Source of the DNA: Timema cristinae
Taxonomy: Eukaryota > Arthropoda > Insecta > Phasmatodea > Timematidae
Length of the DNA stretch: 64,000 bases
Direction of reading: 5' to 3'
Assembly (NCBI GenBank): GCA_039000515.1
Contig: JBCFYV010000100.1
Coordinates: 55,923,433 to 55,987,432, forward strand
Under the pieces are notes generated by a model. The model saw nothing but the letters and a program-made list of their open reading frames with translations. It made no database searches and had not been told where the DNA came from. Numbering within the stretch: the first letter of the stretch is position 1; each line of letters opens with the position of its first letter. The translations under genes were made by a program, and so were the position numbers. Of the stretch, positions 21,686-31,775 are shown piece by piece.

Positions 21686-22332
21686 TTAAGGTGTGTTTTT
21701 GCAGTTTTTATGGGCAACATTTTTTTTTTTTTGTCAAAATAAATCAAATAGTTATCAAGTACAAATTTAAAGTTTAATTTTCTTCACAAGTTGATATCAA
21801 CAGTTGTTGAATATCTGTCAAGGATGTTTTGGAATTTAATGACAGCTTTTCCTCTTCATTTAAAAAGTTTCTCATCTAATACCGCTATGCTCGCGACGGT
21901 TATTCAACAACTGTTGATATCAACATGTGAAGAAAATTAAACTCTAGATTTGTACTTAAAAAATGTATGATTTATTTTGACCAAAAACCCGCCTCGGTGG
22001 CGTAGTTGGCTAACGCGCTTGTCGTGTTGAGCTCGACTGCTCAGGACGGGGAGATCGAGGTTCGAATCTCGGTCGGGTGAACTGGGGTGGTTTTTCCTAA
22101 ATGGTTTTCCACTCTACCTCCACGCAAATGCGGGTTCACTTCCTTTAATTCAACCTTCCCAATTCCTAATCCATTAGTGTAATTAGTACTTAAAGCGTAT
22201 AACCCGAACGGGTAGTAAGACGTGGTGCTAAATATTATTATTAATATTATTATTTTGACCAAAACAATGTTGTGCCCTAAAAACAGAAAAAAAAAATGGC
22301 CTTAACTCGAGTCTACTACACTCCCACCTTAA
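21686..22332. mobile_element. MITE family E, copy 3, carrying a SINE A
   Basis: TTAAGGTGTG at the left and CTCCCACCTTAA at the right give TTAA at both ends. The two arms (GTTGATATCAACAGTTGTTG and its inverse near 21910) and loop (TTTTCCTCTTCATTTAAAAAG) are intact. The right arm is broken at ATTTTGACCAAAA by a full-length SINE A. Confidence 0.9.
21987..22251 (+). mobile_element. SINE family A, copy 8 (full length, reference copy)
   Basis: A tRNA-like head (CCGCCTCGGTGGCGTAGTTG with box B GGTTCGAATCTC), body (GGTGGTTTTTCCTAAATGG, CCACGCAAATGCGGG), shared tail (ATAACCCGAACGGGTAGTAA) and an ATT-rich end are all present. It is bounded by a perfect 13-bp duplication ATTTTGACCAAAA (21974-21986 and 22252-22264). 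This shows retroposition into the family E MITE. Confidence 0.95.
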
Positions 22333-22664
22333 GGCCTGTATATTTTTTTACAGTGTTTACAGTAAAATGTGGCATGTAAGCGATTAAAAGTAGTTCCAAA
22401 TATTATTTTTAAGTGAAATAACCAGCCGAGCAGTTACAGGGTCGGGGAATCCCAGTGAAGATTGTCTGCATGAAGACAATTTCTGCAACCGCATTCTTTA
22501 ATCATGTACACTCCGTTTATCATGGGCGGTCTTACCTTGACGGATTACACCATGGGCGCGCTATATCGAAAACATGCACGGTAAGTGTTTCTCACAGTAA
22601 ACTAAGGGTAGACCACAGTCACAAAATAATACAAACAATGTTGTTGTTTTTTCATGACACGTTT
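22333..22664. other. Unassigned sequence
   Basis: A 71-codon plus ORF at 22455-22670 has no recognised domain. No repeat is recognised. Confidence 0.35.
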
Positions 22665-22835
22665 CGGTGACCGCATAGCTAAGGCGTCACTCTCGCAAAA
22701 TGACAGGGAGATCGGGGTTCGAATCTCGCTCGAGTTTAATGTATACGGTTTCTCCTAATTAGTTTTAGACTCTTACTCCACACAAATGTTGTTACACTTC
22801 CTCTATAGTAAAACTTCTTCGTCCTTAGTAGCTTA
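22665..22835 (+). mobile_element. SINE family A, copy 9 (partial)
   Basis: Head with GTGACCGCATAGCTAAGGCG, box B GGTTCGAATCTCGC, and body with CTCCTAATTAGTTTTAGACTC and CACACAAATGTTG. The tail is lost. Confidence 0.75.
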
Positions 22836-23034
22836 CATGTGTGTTCAAACCGAACAGGGGGTGAGTCGCGCTCCTAAAACAAAACATACAAATTGTTCCC
22901 TTGCTTCGAACACTGACACGAGGTTTTATTTGTGGGTCGCGCGTTCACAAGGGACACAGCCAGGAATGTATAGAGCGTGTTTTTAAAAATAAAAGTTCAG
23001 AACTTTAGAATATTGTCGTGCCTACTCATTAGGC

Positions 23035-23035
<1 letters not shown>

Positions 23036-23081
<46 letters not shown>

Positions 23082-23357
23082 GCACTGCGTCTTACTACCC
23101 GTTCGGGTTATACGCACTTACGCTAATGGTTAATGGTAGGATGATTGTGAGATGAAAGGGAGGACCTACAGTTTAACGTGGAATCCGAACCACGGTGGAG
23201 GCCTGGCACTCCACACATTCACAAGTTTGATTAATACACGTCTTGTCAGAGGTGAAGGAAGGGTTTGGCAATCAGATAAATCTGTGCCGGGACCGAGGAT
23301 TGAACCTCGGACCTCGGCACAGAAATCTGACAACTTATCCCTAGACCACCAGGTCAC
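23036..23357 (-). mobile_element. SINE family B, copy 3 (full length)
   Basis: An (ATT)n run, the shared tail in reverse (GCGTCTTACTACCCGTTCGG), the body (AGGTGAAGGAAGGGTTTGGC) and the tRNA-like head with box-B complement GATTGAACCTCGG, ending in ACCACCAGGTCACC, are all present. Confidence 0.92.
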
Positions 23358-23381
23358 CCTACTCATTAAATGAATAAAATT

Positions 23382-23684
23382 CAATTTCAGTGGTTTTGGG
23401 GTAAAGTGTTCATCTCAGAACCTGACGTTCATGGGTTCAAACCAGCAGGGGTCGACGGATTTTTCTTGGGTGATAAAATATATAAAAAGCACAACTTCCT
23501 TCGGATGGAAAAGTAAAGCCGTCGGTTCCAAATCTATTGTGGCGTGTAAAAGAAACCTGGAAGGTATGGGGAAATACCTGGTAGGCTCTTTCACTCTCGT
23601 TCATAGAACTTAGCTTGTACTGATATAATCAGTTGGTTCAAAGAGTGCATGTTAAATTCCGCAAATAAATAAAATGAATGTGTA
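23382..23684 (+). mobile_element. SINE family C, copy 1
   Basis: A tRNA-like head (AGTGGTTTTGGGGTAAAGTG, box B GGGTTCAAACC) is followed by a body with ACAACTTCCTTCGGATGG, GGGGAAATACCTGGTAGGC and TCTTTCACTCTCGTTCATAG. The tail is ATAATCAGTTGGTTCAAAG and TTAAATTCCGCAAATAAATA. It matches 42735-43026 and the inverse of 54536-54838. Confidence 0.85.
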
Positions 23685-24540
23685 ATAAAAAAGTATTATT
23701 AAACCTACGCCTGCAAACCAACTCACGCAAAAAGACAGTTTTATTTTTCGGCGATAACAATTTTTTAAGATAAAATAGTGAAGATTTATTTAGTTTTACA
23801 CGACACCTTATTAGCTTATCACCACAAAAGGTGTTCTAAATGTGGTGCTTCCATTTACACACAAATCATATCTTAGAATTAACTGTTCTTTGAAAAGATG
23901 CTCAAGGGCTTCGTTCGAATCTTCTGGTAACAGTTTTACAACATTCACTTTTGTAAGTCTTATAAATCATTTATTGGAGACCAATACACTAAGCTATCAA
24001 GGTATCTCGGGGGATTTTAAGATGGGGGTGGGGCTTGCGACTGGACCTTCTAGTACCAGCCTCTATCTGTATGTGAGTTGGTTTGCGGAACTATGTTTAG
24101 TAACACATTTTTAATAATTTTAATGAGTACTACAAGATCGTAAAGTTCTGACCCCCTAAATGCCGCCCCCCCCCCCCCCTAATTTAATATAATGTATATG
24201 GGACAGTTGGAAATGTCAAGACATTTGAATTACAATCAAGATTATTTGATCTATTAATGGTTTTCCATCCTCTCCCCAGGCGAAAGCTGACCCATCCCGT
24301 TTCCTTAGACGAGTTAATTAACGTCGTGGAGAACTAAAACATTCTCTCAGAAATTAGGCCCTAAATAGACAAGTCCTTTTCAAATGAATTATCTTTGCAT
24401 GGATTAGTACTTTGTTTTATAATTACAGGTAAATGGAAACTCAGACCTTGAATAATAAAGAACAAAATAAAAGAAATTGGAAATAAAAAAACACGCTTTG
24501 TTCAACAAAGTGTTACCTACTAGGATTTGCTAGTGTGAGA
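23685..24540. other. Unassigned AT-rich sequence
   Basis: A C run of about 14 lies near 24166-24178. The 90-codon plus ORF at 23842-24114 has no recognisable domain. No gene is called. Confidence 0.4.
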
Positions 24541-25456
24541 CACGTCTTAAGAGCCCGTCTCACCCCACAGATAACACCTAACTTAGGTAGGTAATACAGC
24601 TCGAACCAGACGTCTTAAGAGCCCGTCTCACCCCACAGATAACACCTAACTTAGGTAGGTAATACAGCTCGAACCAGACGTCTTAAGAGCCCGTCTCACC
24701 CAAAGATAACACCTAACTTAGGTAGGTAATACAGCTAGAACCAGACGTATTAAGAGCCCGTCTTACCCCACAGATAACACCTAACTTAGGTAGGTAATAC
24801 AGCTCGAACCAGACGTATTAAGAGCCCGTCTCACCCCACAGATAACACCTAACTTAGGTAGGTAATACAGCTAAAACCAGACGTCTTAAGAGCTCGTCTC
24901 ACCCCACAGATAACACCTAACTTGGGTAGGTAATACAGCTCGAACCAGACGTATTAAGAGCCCGTCTTACCCCACAGATAACACCTAACTTAGGTAGGTA
25001 ATACAGCTCGAACCAGACGTCTTAAGAGCTCGTCTCACCCCACAGATAACACCTAACTTGGGTAGGTATAACAGCTGGAACCAGACGTCTTAAGAGCTCG
25101 TCTCATTCCACAGATAACACCTAACTTAGGTAGGTAACACAGCTAGAACCAGACGTCTTAAGAGCCTGTCTCACCCCACAGATAACACCTAACTTAGGTA
25201 GGTAGCACAGCTAGAACCAGACGTTTTAAGAGCCCGTCTCACACCACAGATAACATCTAACTTAGGTAGGTAATACAGCAAGAACCAGACGTCTTAAGAG
25301 CCCGTCTCACCCCACAGATAACACCTAACTTAGGTAGGTAATACAGCTGGAACCAGACGTCTTAAGAGCCCGTCTCACCCCACAGATAACACCTAACATA
25401 GGTAGGTAATACAGTTTTAACCAGACGTCTTATGACCCCCTCTCACCCCACAGATA
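24541..25456. repeat. 68-bp tandem array (about 13.5 copies)
   Basis: A 68-bp unit with GACGTCTTAAGAGCCCGTCT, CACCCCACAGATAACACC and TAACTTAGGTAGGTAATACA repeats with scattered substitutions. ACCTAACTTAGGT is a near-palindrome in each unit. Degenerate inverted relatives lie at 29855-30065. Confidence 0.96.
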
Positions 25457-25560
25457 AATACCGTTAGCGCCTAGCTAGTTAACTCGTAGTTAAGTTAGTT
25501 AGCAAGTCGTGTGTTGCTGTGTTGATAAAATACGCGTTTAAATAATTACTTAAAAGCCAC
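25457..25560. other. Spacer with TAGTTAAGTTAGTTAG motifs
   Basis: Short AT-rich spacer with an internal imperfect repeat of AGTTAA. No gene is seen. Confidence 0.35.
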
Positions 25561-25562
25561 TT

Positions 25563-25840
25563 CCTCGAGTGTGCTGAAGTTTTGCGTGGACATAGCTCGG
25601 GTGTCCGGTTGACATATAGGCTAATTAAAGTTTGCGTCCGCCATTTTGTTTCAATATGGTGGCTATAAAATACTTCTGGTATTTTTCTCAGCTGTTACTA
25701 TTTCTGGTTAGAGCCAATGATTGTGCTGAAATTTCGCATGTACGTGACTCGAAATCCCGGTTAACATATAGGTTAGTTAAAATTTACTTGCGCCATTTGT
25801 TTCAAGATGGCGGCAACAAAACAATACTTCCTGCCCTTTT
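25563..25840 (+). repeat. Two-copy 152-bp direct repeat with CCATnTTG motifs
   Basis: GTGCTGAAGTTTTGCGTGGA at 25571 and GTGCTGAAATTTCGCATGTA at 25723 start two related copies about 152 bp apart. Both continue through GGTTGACATATAGG or GGTTAACATATAGG and CGCCATTTTGTTTCAATATG or CGCCATTTGTTTCAAGATGG. AAGATGGCGGC resembles the YY1 site; function is unknown. Confidence 0.75.
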
Positions 25841-26277
25841 CATCAGCTTCTGTTTACCAAGTTTTGAAAAGTTCGTAGAATACGTATTATAAAAAAAAAT
25901 CCGTACGAAGAACGGGTAATTAGCCAGTAAATATAGTTAAAGATGACCGTTGAAAGGTCTGGTTGAATGTGTTAAGGTGTTAATTCTGCATTCATTAGCA
26001 CGCGATAACTACAATTTGTTTTAGTGTACCATTACTATACAGAGCGAAAGTTTGGAAAGTACGCAAGTGCTAAGTGGTTCTATGCTAGTAATAGTAATAG
26101 TATTTCATATCATTGTTAGAACTACAAAGAACTTGGTCTAGTTCTTGATAGCCACACTTGTTCTTTGTCTCTCTGTAAATTCGTGATGGGCTCCAATTAG
26201 TTGGAATGATGAACCACGGGCTACCTAATGTTTTTACGTGATTCAGATGGAAATTTAAGGTATCCAAGCTGAAGATA
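25841..26277. other. Unassigned AT-rich sequence
   Basis: Nothing recognisable. A 60-codon minus ORF at 26085-26267 has no known domain. Confidence 0.35.
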
Positions 26278-26652
26278 TAGGTAGGGCGAGAAAAAGTGTT
26301 TTTTCAGCTTTATTATGAACATATTTTTTTCATCAAAATAAATCAAATATTGCTTCAGTACAAACATAAGTTTTATTTTCTTCACGTGTTGATATCAACA
26401 GTTGTTGAATATCTATTAAGGGTGTCCTGGAATTTAATGACAACTTTTTCTCTTCATTTAAAAAGTTGTTCATCTAATGCCGTCATCATCATGACAGATA
26501 TTCAACCAATGTTGATATCACCACGTGAAGAAAATTAAACTTTTTGTTTCTAATGGAGAAATATTTGATTTCTTTTGGCCAAAAAATGTTTTGATATAAA
26601 AACTATAAAAAGACTGTCCTTTTCTCGCCTTTTCTATACACCCACCTTAAGT
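26278..26652. mobile_element. MITE family E, copy 4 (nearly complete)
   Basis: Both arms and the loop are present: TTGATATCAACAGTTGTTGA, TGTCCTGGAATTTAATGACA, TTCTCTTCATTTAAAAAG and the inverse second arm. It ends CACCCACCTTAA. The left TTAA is mutated. This is the best uninterrupted copy for a consensus. Confidence 0.9.
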
Positions 26653-26756
26653 GGTAATTTTGTTTTCATTTTATGCTAATCATAATATTTTAAATAAATT
26701 AAATCGATTAAATAAAATCCTTCTTCCCAATCATTATGTTTTTAATTACTTTTAAG

Positions 26757-26990
26757 TAGCGCCGCATCTTACCATCCGTTTAGATTATACACTAATTACG
26801 CTAATGAGTCATATTTCAGGAAGATTAAAATTTAGAGGAAGTGTACCCTCGTTTGGATGGATGAAGAGTGAAAAAACATTTTGAAAAAAAAGAGCTCAAT
26901 TTACTAAACTGGGATCCGAACCTTGATCTCCCTGACATCGGCAGTCTAGTCTAATAAGATACCTAAGACCATGCGACCACGAAGTGTTTT
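26757..26990 (-). mobile_element. SINE family A, copy 10
   Basis: Reverse tail CGCCGCATCTTACCATCCG, body TTTAGAGGAAGTGTACCC, and head GGGATCCGAACCTTGATC, ATCGGCAGTCTAGTC and CCATGCGACCACG. Confidence 0.82.
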
Positions 26991-27065
26991 TTATATATAT
27001 ATTAATTATTTAGCTTAGGAAAGAAGTTATTGTTATTAAAACATTTCAAGTACCTTTAGTAAGTT

Positions 27066-27240
27066 ACATTCCACTTTTCAATGGAAGAACCTTATCTGGC
27101 AGTTAAAATTTAATGGATCTACTTTCACTTATTCATACGTCACGTCATGTGATCTACAGCTGTCACGTGTTATTGATTTTATCAAAACCTATAAAATAGC
27201 ACTAATAAAGTTATCAATGTTGAAAGGAAAATAAAAAGTG
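27066..27240 (+). repeat. Interspersed repeat family F, copy 4
   Basis: TGGAAGAACCTTATCTGGCA, ATTCATACGTCACGTCATGT, GATCTACAGCTGTCACG and TATCAAAACCTATAAAATAG follow in family order, ending near AAGTTATCAATGTTGAAAGG. Confidence 0.75.
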
Positions 27241-27373
27241 TTTACAGCTAGGTCATAAAAATTGTGAGGAAACATTAATGAGAAGACAAAAATTATTATT
27301 TAAATGAAAAATAAATAACAAATAGGAGCACAAGGTTTATTTCAAATAGTACATTTATTATTACTATTTTAAA

Positions 27374-27680
27374 TATTATTATTATTATTATTATTATTAT
27401 TAGCACCGCGTCTTACTACCCGTTCGGGTTATACGCACTTACGCTAATGTGTAATGGTAGGGTGATTGTGAGATGAAATGGAGGACCTACAGTTTAACGT
27501 GGGATCCGAACTATGGTGGAGGCCTGGCATTCCTCACATTCACAAGTTGTGATTAATACACGTATTGTCAGAGGTGAAGGAAGGGTTTGGCAATCAGACA
27601 AATCTGTGCCGGGACCGGGGATTGAACCCCGGCCGCCAGCACAGAAGTCTGACACCTTACCCCTAGACCACCAGGTCCCC
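27374..27680 (-). mobile_element. SINE family B, copy 4 (full length)
   Basis: (ATT)n, then AGCACCGCGTCTTACTACCC, GATTGTGAGATGAAATGGAG and GGTGAAGGAAGGGTTTGGCA, box-B complement GGATTGAACCCCGG and CCCCTAGACCACCAGGTCCC. The head retains a recognisable tRNA-like layout. Confidence 0.92.
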
Positions 27681-28004
27681 TTATTTTAAATAATATATCC
27701 AAACCCACTTCGGTGGACGATTGGGCTAAGATGGAGGCGTAGGCGACCTGGTCGATATCTTGACAATTTTCTGTCGGTCACGTGTGAGAAAACTTTCATC
27801 GTCATTCAAAGACCAGCTTTGAGTCTTCTAAACTCGCAAATATATCAATAACTTTCAAATATAAATAAATAACATTGATCCGTCATAATCGATCGATCAT
27901 GTTATGATATAATTAAATACGAAGATGTTGTAAATTTTATTGTATCTATCCCCCCCCCCCCCTCGAATTATGGGAAAATGGGTATTTGTGAAATTATTGA
28001 ATTG

Positions 28005-28005
<1 letters not shown>
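27681..28005. other. Unassigned sequence with a C run
   Basis: CCACTTCGGTGGACGATTGGGC at the left resembles the very 5' end of a SINE A head. A run of about 12 C lies near 27951. Otherwise nothing is recognised. Confidence 0.4.

Positions 28006-28007
<2 letters not shown>

Positions 28008-28064
<57 letters not shown>
28008..28064. repeat. (TA)n microsatellite
   Basis: About 28 uninterrupted TA dinucleotides. Confidence 0.98.
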
Positions 28065-28069
<5 letters not shown>

Positions 28070-28164
28070 CAAAAAATCGAAAATCGAACGTAAAAACTAT
28101 GAATGCTCGCGAGACCTTCAGTAAGTTTGTAAGTCGTGTAGGGGCCTAAAAGGTTGCCGACACC

Positions 28165-28395
28165 TGGTCTAAGGCGTCACTATCACAATAGACTGAGAAT
28201 ACTAATTGCTGGGATATCGGGGTTCGACTACCAACCGGGATGGTTCTCTCTGAGTGGTTTTCCACTCTCTTTCACTTTCCACAAAAATGCGGGTACACTT
28301 CCTCTAGATTCTACCTTCACCATGCCTAACTCATTAGAGTAATTAGTACATAATGCGTGTAGCCTAAACGGGTGGTAAGACGCGGTGACAAAACA
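28165..28395 (+). mobile_element. SINE family A, copy 11
   Basis: Head with CTAAGGCGTCACTATCACAA, box-B region GGGGTTCGACTACC, body with GGTTTTCCACTCTC and AAAAATGCGGGTACACTTCC, and tail AGCCTAAACGGGTGGTAAGA followed by CGCGGTGAC. Confidence 0.85.
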
Positions 28396-28504
28396 AATAG
28401 ATTCACATTAGAACAAGTAAGAAAAATGGGAACCCTTGATAAATATTATACTTCTATGGTCGACTCACTCAACATAGAACCCTGGCCTCTTGTTCTCCAT
28501 CTTT

Positions 28505-28745
28505 TATTAGCACCACGTCTTACTACCCATTCGGGCTGTACACATATGTGGTAATCACGCTAATTAGTTAGGGATTAAAGAGATTCAAATTTAAAGAAAA
28601 TGTACTTGCATTTTCGTAGAGGTAAATTAAAAAAAAAACACATCTTCGGTACACCCGAACGGGTTTCGAACCTAGATCTCTCTGTCATCGGCAATCTAGT
28701 TTACTGCAAGTGTAGCGCGTTAGACCACGCGTACACCGAAGCGGG
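28505..28745 (-). mobile_element. SINE family A, copy 12
   Basis: Reverse tail AGCACCACGTCTTACTACCC, body TTGCATTTTCGTAGAGG, box-B complement CGGGTTTCGAACCTAGATC and head GTACACCGAAGCGGG. It lies about 110 bp from copy 11 in tail-to-tail arrangement. Confidence 0.88.
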
Positions 28746-29854
28746 TTTTGCGTATTTTAATTGTTGTTATATTTTGTCAATAAAGTAACTTTAACGAAGC
28801 ATAAAGACACGAACTCCCTATAAATGCTATATATTTTGATTATTGCCTCAATTATTGTTAAAGTAAATCTGTTTCTATGTAATCTGAGGAGGGTACTGCT
28901 GTAAGATTAATATCCTATTGTGAAAACACTAATAACATACCTATTATTTCCGTCCTTGAACTTTCAATTCAAAGTTCAACAAGCACAGCTCTCATCTCAT
29001 TGCTATGTACAGTACAAGACGCTGCTGATATTTAAAACAATTGATCCGCTATGCTATAAGGTTTCAAGGGTCAACCAATAAATAAGATGTTACGCAACAA
29101 AGAACATTAACAGCTATTTAATGGTAGAATTATTTGGTGAAACCGATACAAATTTAGAAGAAATGTCTGCGTTTGTTTACTCAGTGCTCTTTTGGGAATA
29201 ATTATTTTGAAACAATCCTTTAAGCCCTTGTCCCTGTCGAGTGCAAGTCTAAAACCTATTTTGTGGGATTGCGGGCGGGAGGGTGAAAGGCGTGGCGTGG
29301 CTTCACAGCCGACCAAAGTATCCTTCCGCGCCAACAAGAACAGATGGATTACGTACAAAGTAGATGGCGTTAGCTACCGGACAGGTCTCGCGGGAAAATC
29401 ACACGTTTGGAAATATCAGTTTTCTCGAGAACGAGGGAAGTTTTTATGTTAATATTTTCAACACCCTTTCTAAGATAATGTATCAATGTTTATTAATTGT
29501 TACATTTTCTTATTTTTTTGTTACAAAGCCGGCAGTTTTCTATTGAAAAATGTCAATTTTATCGATATTTGATCACTGTTAAAATTATAGAGGTGTGTAT
29601 ACAAAAAGTATAACTTAATCAACATGCTTCTATTCTTTGACATATCGTTTCCGAAGAGAAAATTGCAAAACAAAACTTCTTGAAGTTAACCGTTTGTTAC
29701 CATAGCTCTGCATTTCCACGCCAGATGAAAAGTGCCAATCGCCTTAAGATTCCATCTCAGGCCCAATAAAACAGGAAATATTACGCTTACTTTATTCTTA
29801 GACTCGTCCAAGCTACATTCCCATCTATGTGCGGTATAATCCATGGTGTTATAT
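28746..29854. other. Unassigned AT-rich sequence
   Basis: Overlapping opposite-strand ORFs at 29107-29358 and 29192-29452 have no recognised domain. I see no gene or repeat family. Confidence 0.4.
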
Positions 29855-30065
29855 AGATCTTAAGATGCCTGGTTTAAGTTGCAATAGCTACTTAAGATAA
29901 TTGTAATCCAGGTTGTTGGACGGGTTCTTAAGAGGACTAGTTCGTGCTGAATCTTAGTTATTGTTGTTCTTGGGGTGAGCTGGACTTTTTAAGTTGTTTG
30001 GTTTTAGCTTATTAGCTACCTAGGTTAGGTGTCATCTGAGGTGTGAGGCGGACTCTTTAACATTA
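29855..30065 (-). repeat. Degenerate relatives of the 68-bp array, inverted
   Basis: GGGTTCTTAAGAGGACTAGT, CTTGGGGTGAGCTGGAC, TTATTAGCTACCTAGGTTAG and GTGTCATCTGAGGTGTGAGG are diverged reverse-complement matches to successive parts of the 68-bp unit at 24541-25456. They represent about three monomers. Confidence 0.6.
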
Positions 30066-30182
30066 GTCTTTATTTCAAGTTCAGTCTGAAAGAATCATTC
30101 TACCGCCATTTCCATTCACTCCATCATCTAAAGAATGAAATATTTTCATTTTGTTTCTGTATATAGCTTCTCCTTTGTTTTT

Positions 30183-30397
30183 ATCACCGTGTCTTACTAC
30201 CTGTTTAGGTTAAACTCATATATGATCATTATTCTAATGGGATAGAGATGAGGAAGGAAGCATTTTATAGGTAATGTACCCGAATTTGCGTAGAATGATG
30301 GTGCAAAACCATTTAGGGAAAAAACTCAATAGACCCAACCGGTGTCCAAGCCCTGACCTTCCCATCACTAACAATCTACTGTGTTAAGGCGCATTAA
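30183..30397 (-). mobile_element. SINE family A, copy 13, 3' portion (split by a MITE)
   Basis: Reverse tail CACCGTGTCTTACTACCTG, body (AATGTACCCGAATTTGCG, GCAAAACCATTTAGGG) and the box-B region are followed by GTGTTAAGGCGCATTAA. The head is then interrupted. It resumes at 30640 with GACCATTTGACCACCGG after a family E MITE. Confidence 0.85.
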
Positions 30398-30635
30398 GAC
30401 GGGCGTGTAGGAAAAGCAGTTTTTATAACAAAACTTGTTGTTGACAAAATAAAAAGAATATTGCTTCAGTAAAAACAAAGAATTTAATTTTCTTCACCTG
30501 GTGATATCAACATGTGAGGAAATTTAAACTCTTTGTTTCTACTAGAGCAATATTTTATTTATTTTGGCCAAAAAAAGTTTTGCTATAAAAACAGCAAAAA
30601 CACTGGCCTTTCCTCGCGTTCTTTACATCCCCGCC
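30398..30635. mobile_element. MITE family E, copy 5 (internally deleted), TTAA target duplication
   Basis: The outer arms are present (CAGTTTTTATAACAAAACTT and TTGCTATAAAAACAGC), but most of the loop and inner arms are missing, so TGATATCAACATGTGAGG joins directly. TTAA lies on both sides (30394-30397 and 30636-30639). Removing the element restores a continuous SINE A head with a single TTAA, which demonstrates a TTAA duplication as made by piggyBac-type transposases. Confidence 0.9.
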
Positions 30636-30639
30636 TTAA

Positions 30640-30657
30640 GACCATTTGACCACCGGT
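30640..30657 (-). mobile_element. SINE family A, copy 13, 5' head remainder
   Basis: GACCATTTGACCACCGG continues the head of the SINE at 30183-30397 on the far side of the MITE. Confidence 0.8.
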
Positions 30658-31160
30658 GAGGATATTTTTAATCACTTTTTGTTTGTAGATGTTAAAATAT
30701 TTGGCTGCAATTATTTTATAAGACACATTGTGTCATTAACCACCGAGAATTCGGGTATAGTGAACTCTGAAACAATCGAAATATGCTTGTTTTTACTAGT
30801 AACGGGTATGTCGAAATATATTTCACCAAGGACACGGACCGGGGTACATCGGAGACGGTTCATCAGCGCGTGAAAATAGTCACCCATGTTTTCTTACGTA
30901 CAAATTATAAAAATAAAAATACAAACGTAAAATAAGGATATTATAAAGCCTAATTTGTGTTTTACACTTACCCAGTTTCAAAATGGACCGGTCGAAGCGA
31001 AACCAGAAAATCTGCAACAACATAAAAAAAAAATCACATGAGATGTGAATTTGGAAGGCTCGATATTGAAACGTGTCCCTATTTAACAGGATTAAATCTA
31101 GAGTTAATGTAGTTAATCAAAACTAAAAATAGTTAATTGCATGTAGAAAAAACAAACACA
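30658..31160. other. Unassigned AT-rich sequence
   Basis: A 75-codon plus ORF spans 30646-30873 without a known domain. No gene is called. Confidence 0.35.
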
Positions 31161-31164
31161 TTAA

Positions 31165-31775
31165 GTTGCAGTCAGAGATAGACAGAAGGAGATACAGTCG
31201 AAGGGAGATAGAAACAAAGATAGATACAGACAGGAGATACAGACAAACTACAGACAGAGGGAATTACAGACATGAGCTACAGACAAATGGAGGTATAAAG
31301 AGAAACATGCAGAGGCAAAGAGATAAACACAGGTAGAAACAAAGAGAGGGCGATACAGGCAGGGAGATACAGACAGAGGGAAATACAGATGGGGGGAGAT
31401 ACAGTCGGAGGGAGATAGAAACAAATTTAGATACAGACAGGAGATACAGACAAACTACAGACAGAGGGAATTACAGACATGAGCTACAGACAAATGGAGG
31501 TATAAAGAGAAACATGCAGAGGCAAAGAGATAAACACAGGTAGAAACAAAGAGAGGGAGATACAGGCAGGGAGATACAGACAGATGGAAATACAGTAGGA
31601 GGTAGATACAAAGGGAAATACAGGCAGGGAAATACAATCGGAAGGAGATACCGACAAAGGGAGATACAGGCAGGGAAATACAGACAAAGGGAGATACAGA
31701 CAGGGAAATACTGACAAAGGGAGATACATTCGGAGTGAGATACAGACAAAGGGAGACACAGAGAGAAGGGGAGAG
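31165..31775. repeat. Degenerate purine-rich GATACAGACAG array with a 207-bp duplication
   Basis: Irregular 14-16 bp units of GGGAGATACAGACA type fill the region. A 207-bp block starting GATACAGTCGAAGGGAGATA at 31191 is repeated almost unchanged at 31398-31604. The plus strand is nearly all purine plus C. Minus-strand ORFs here (for example 31471-31779) are low-complexity artefacts. Confidence 0.88.
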
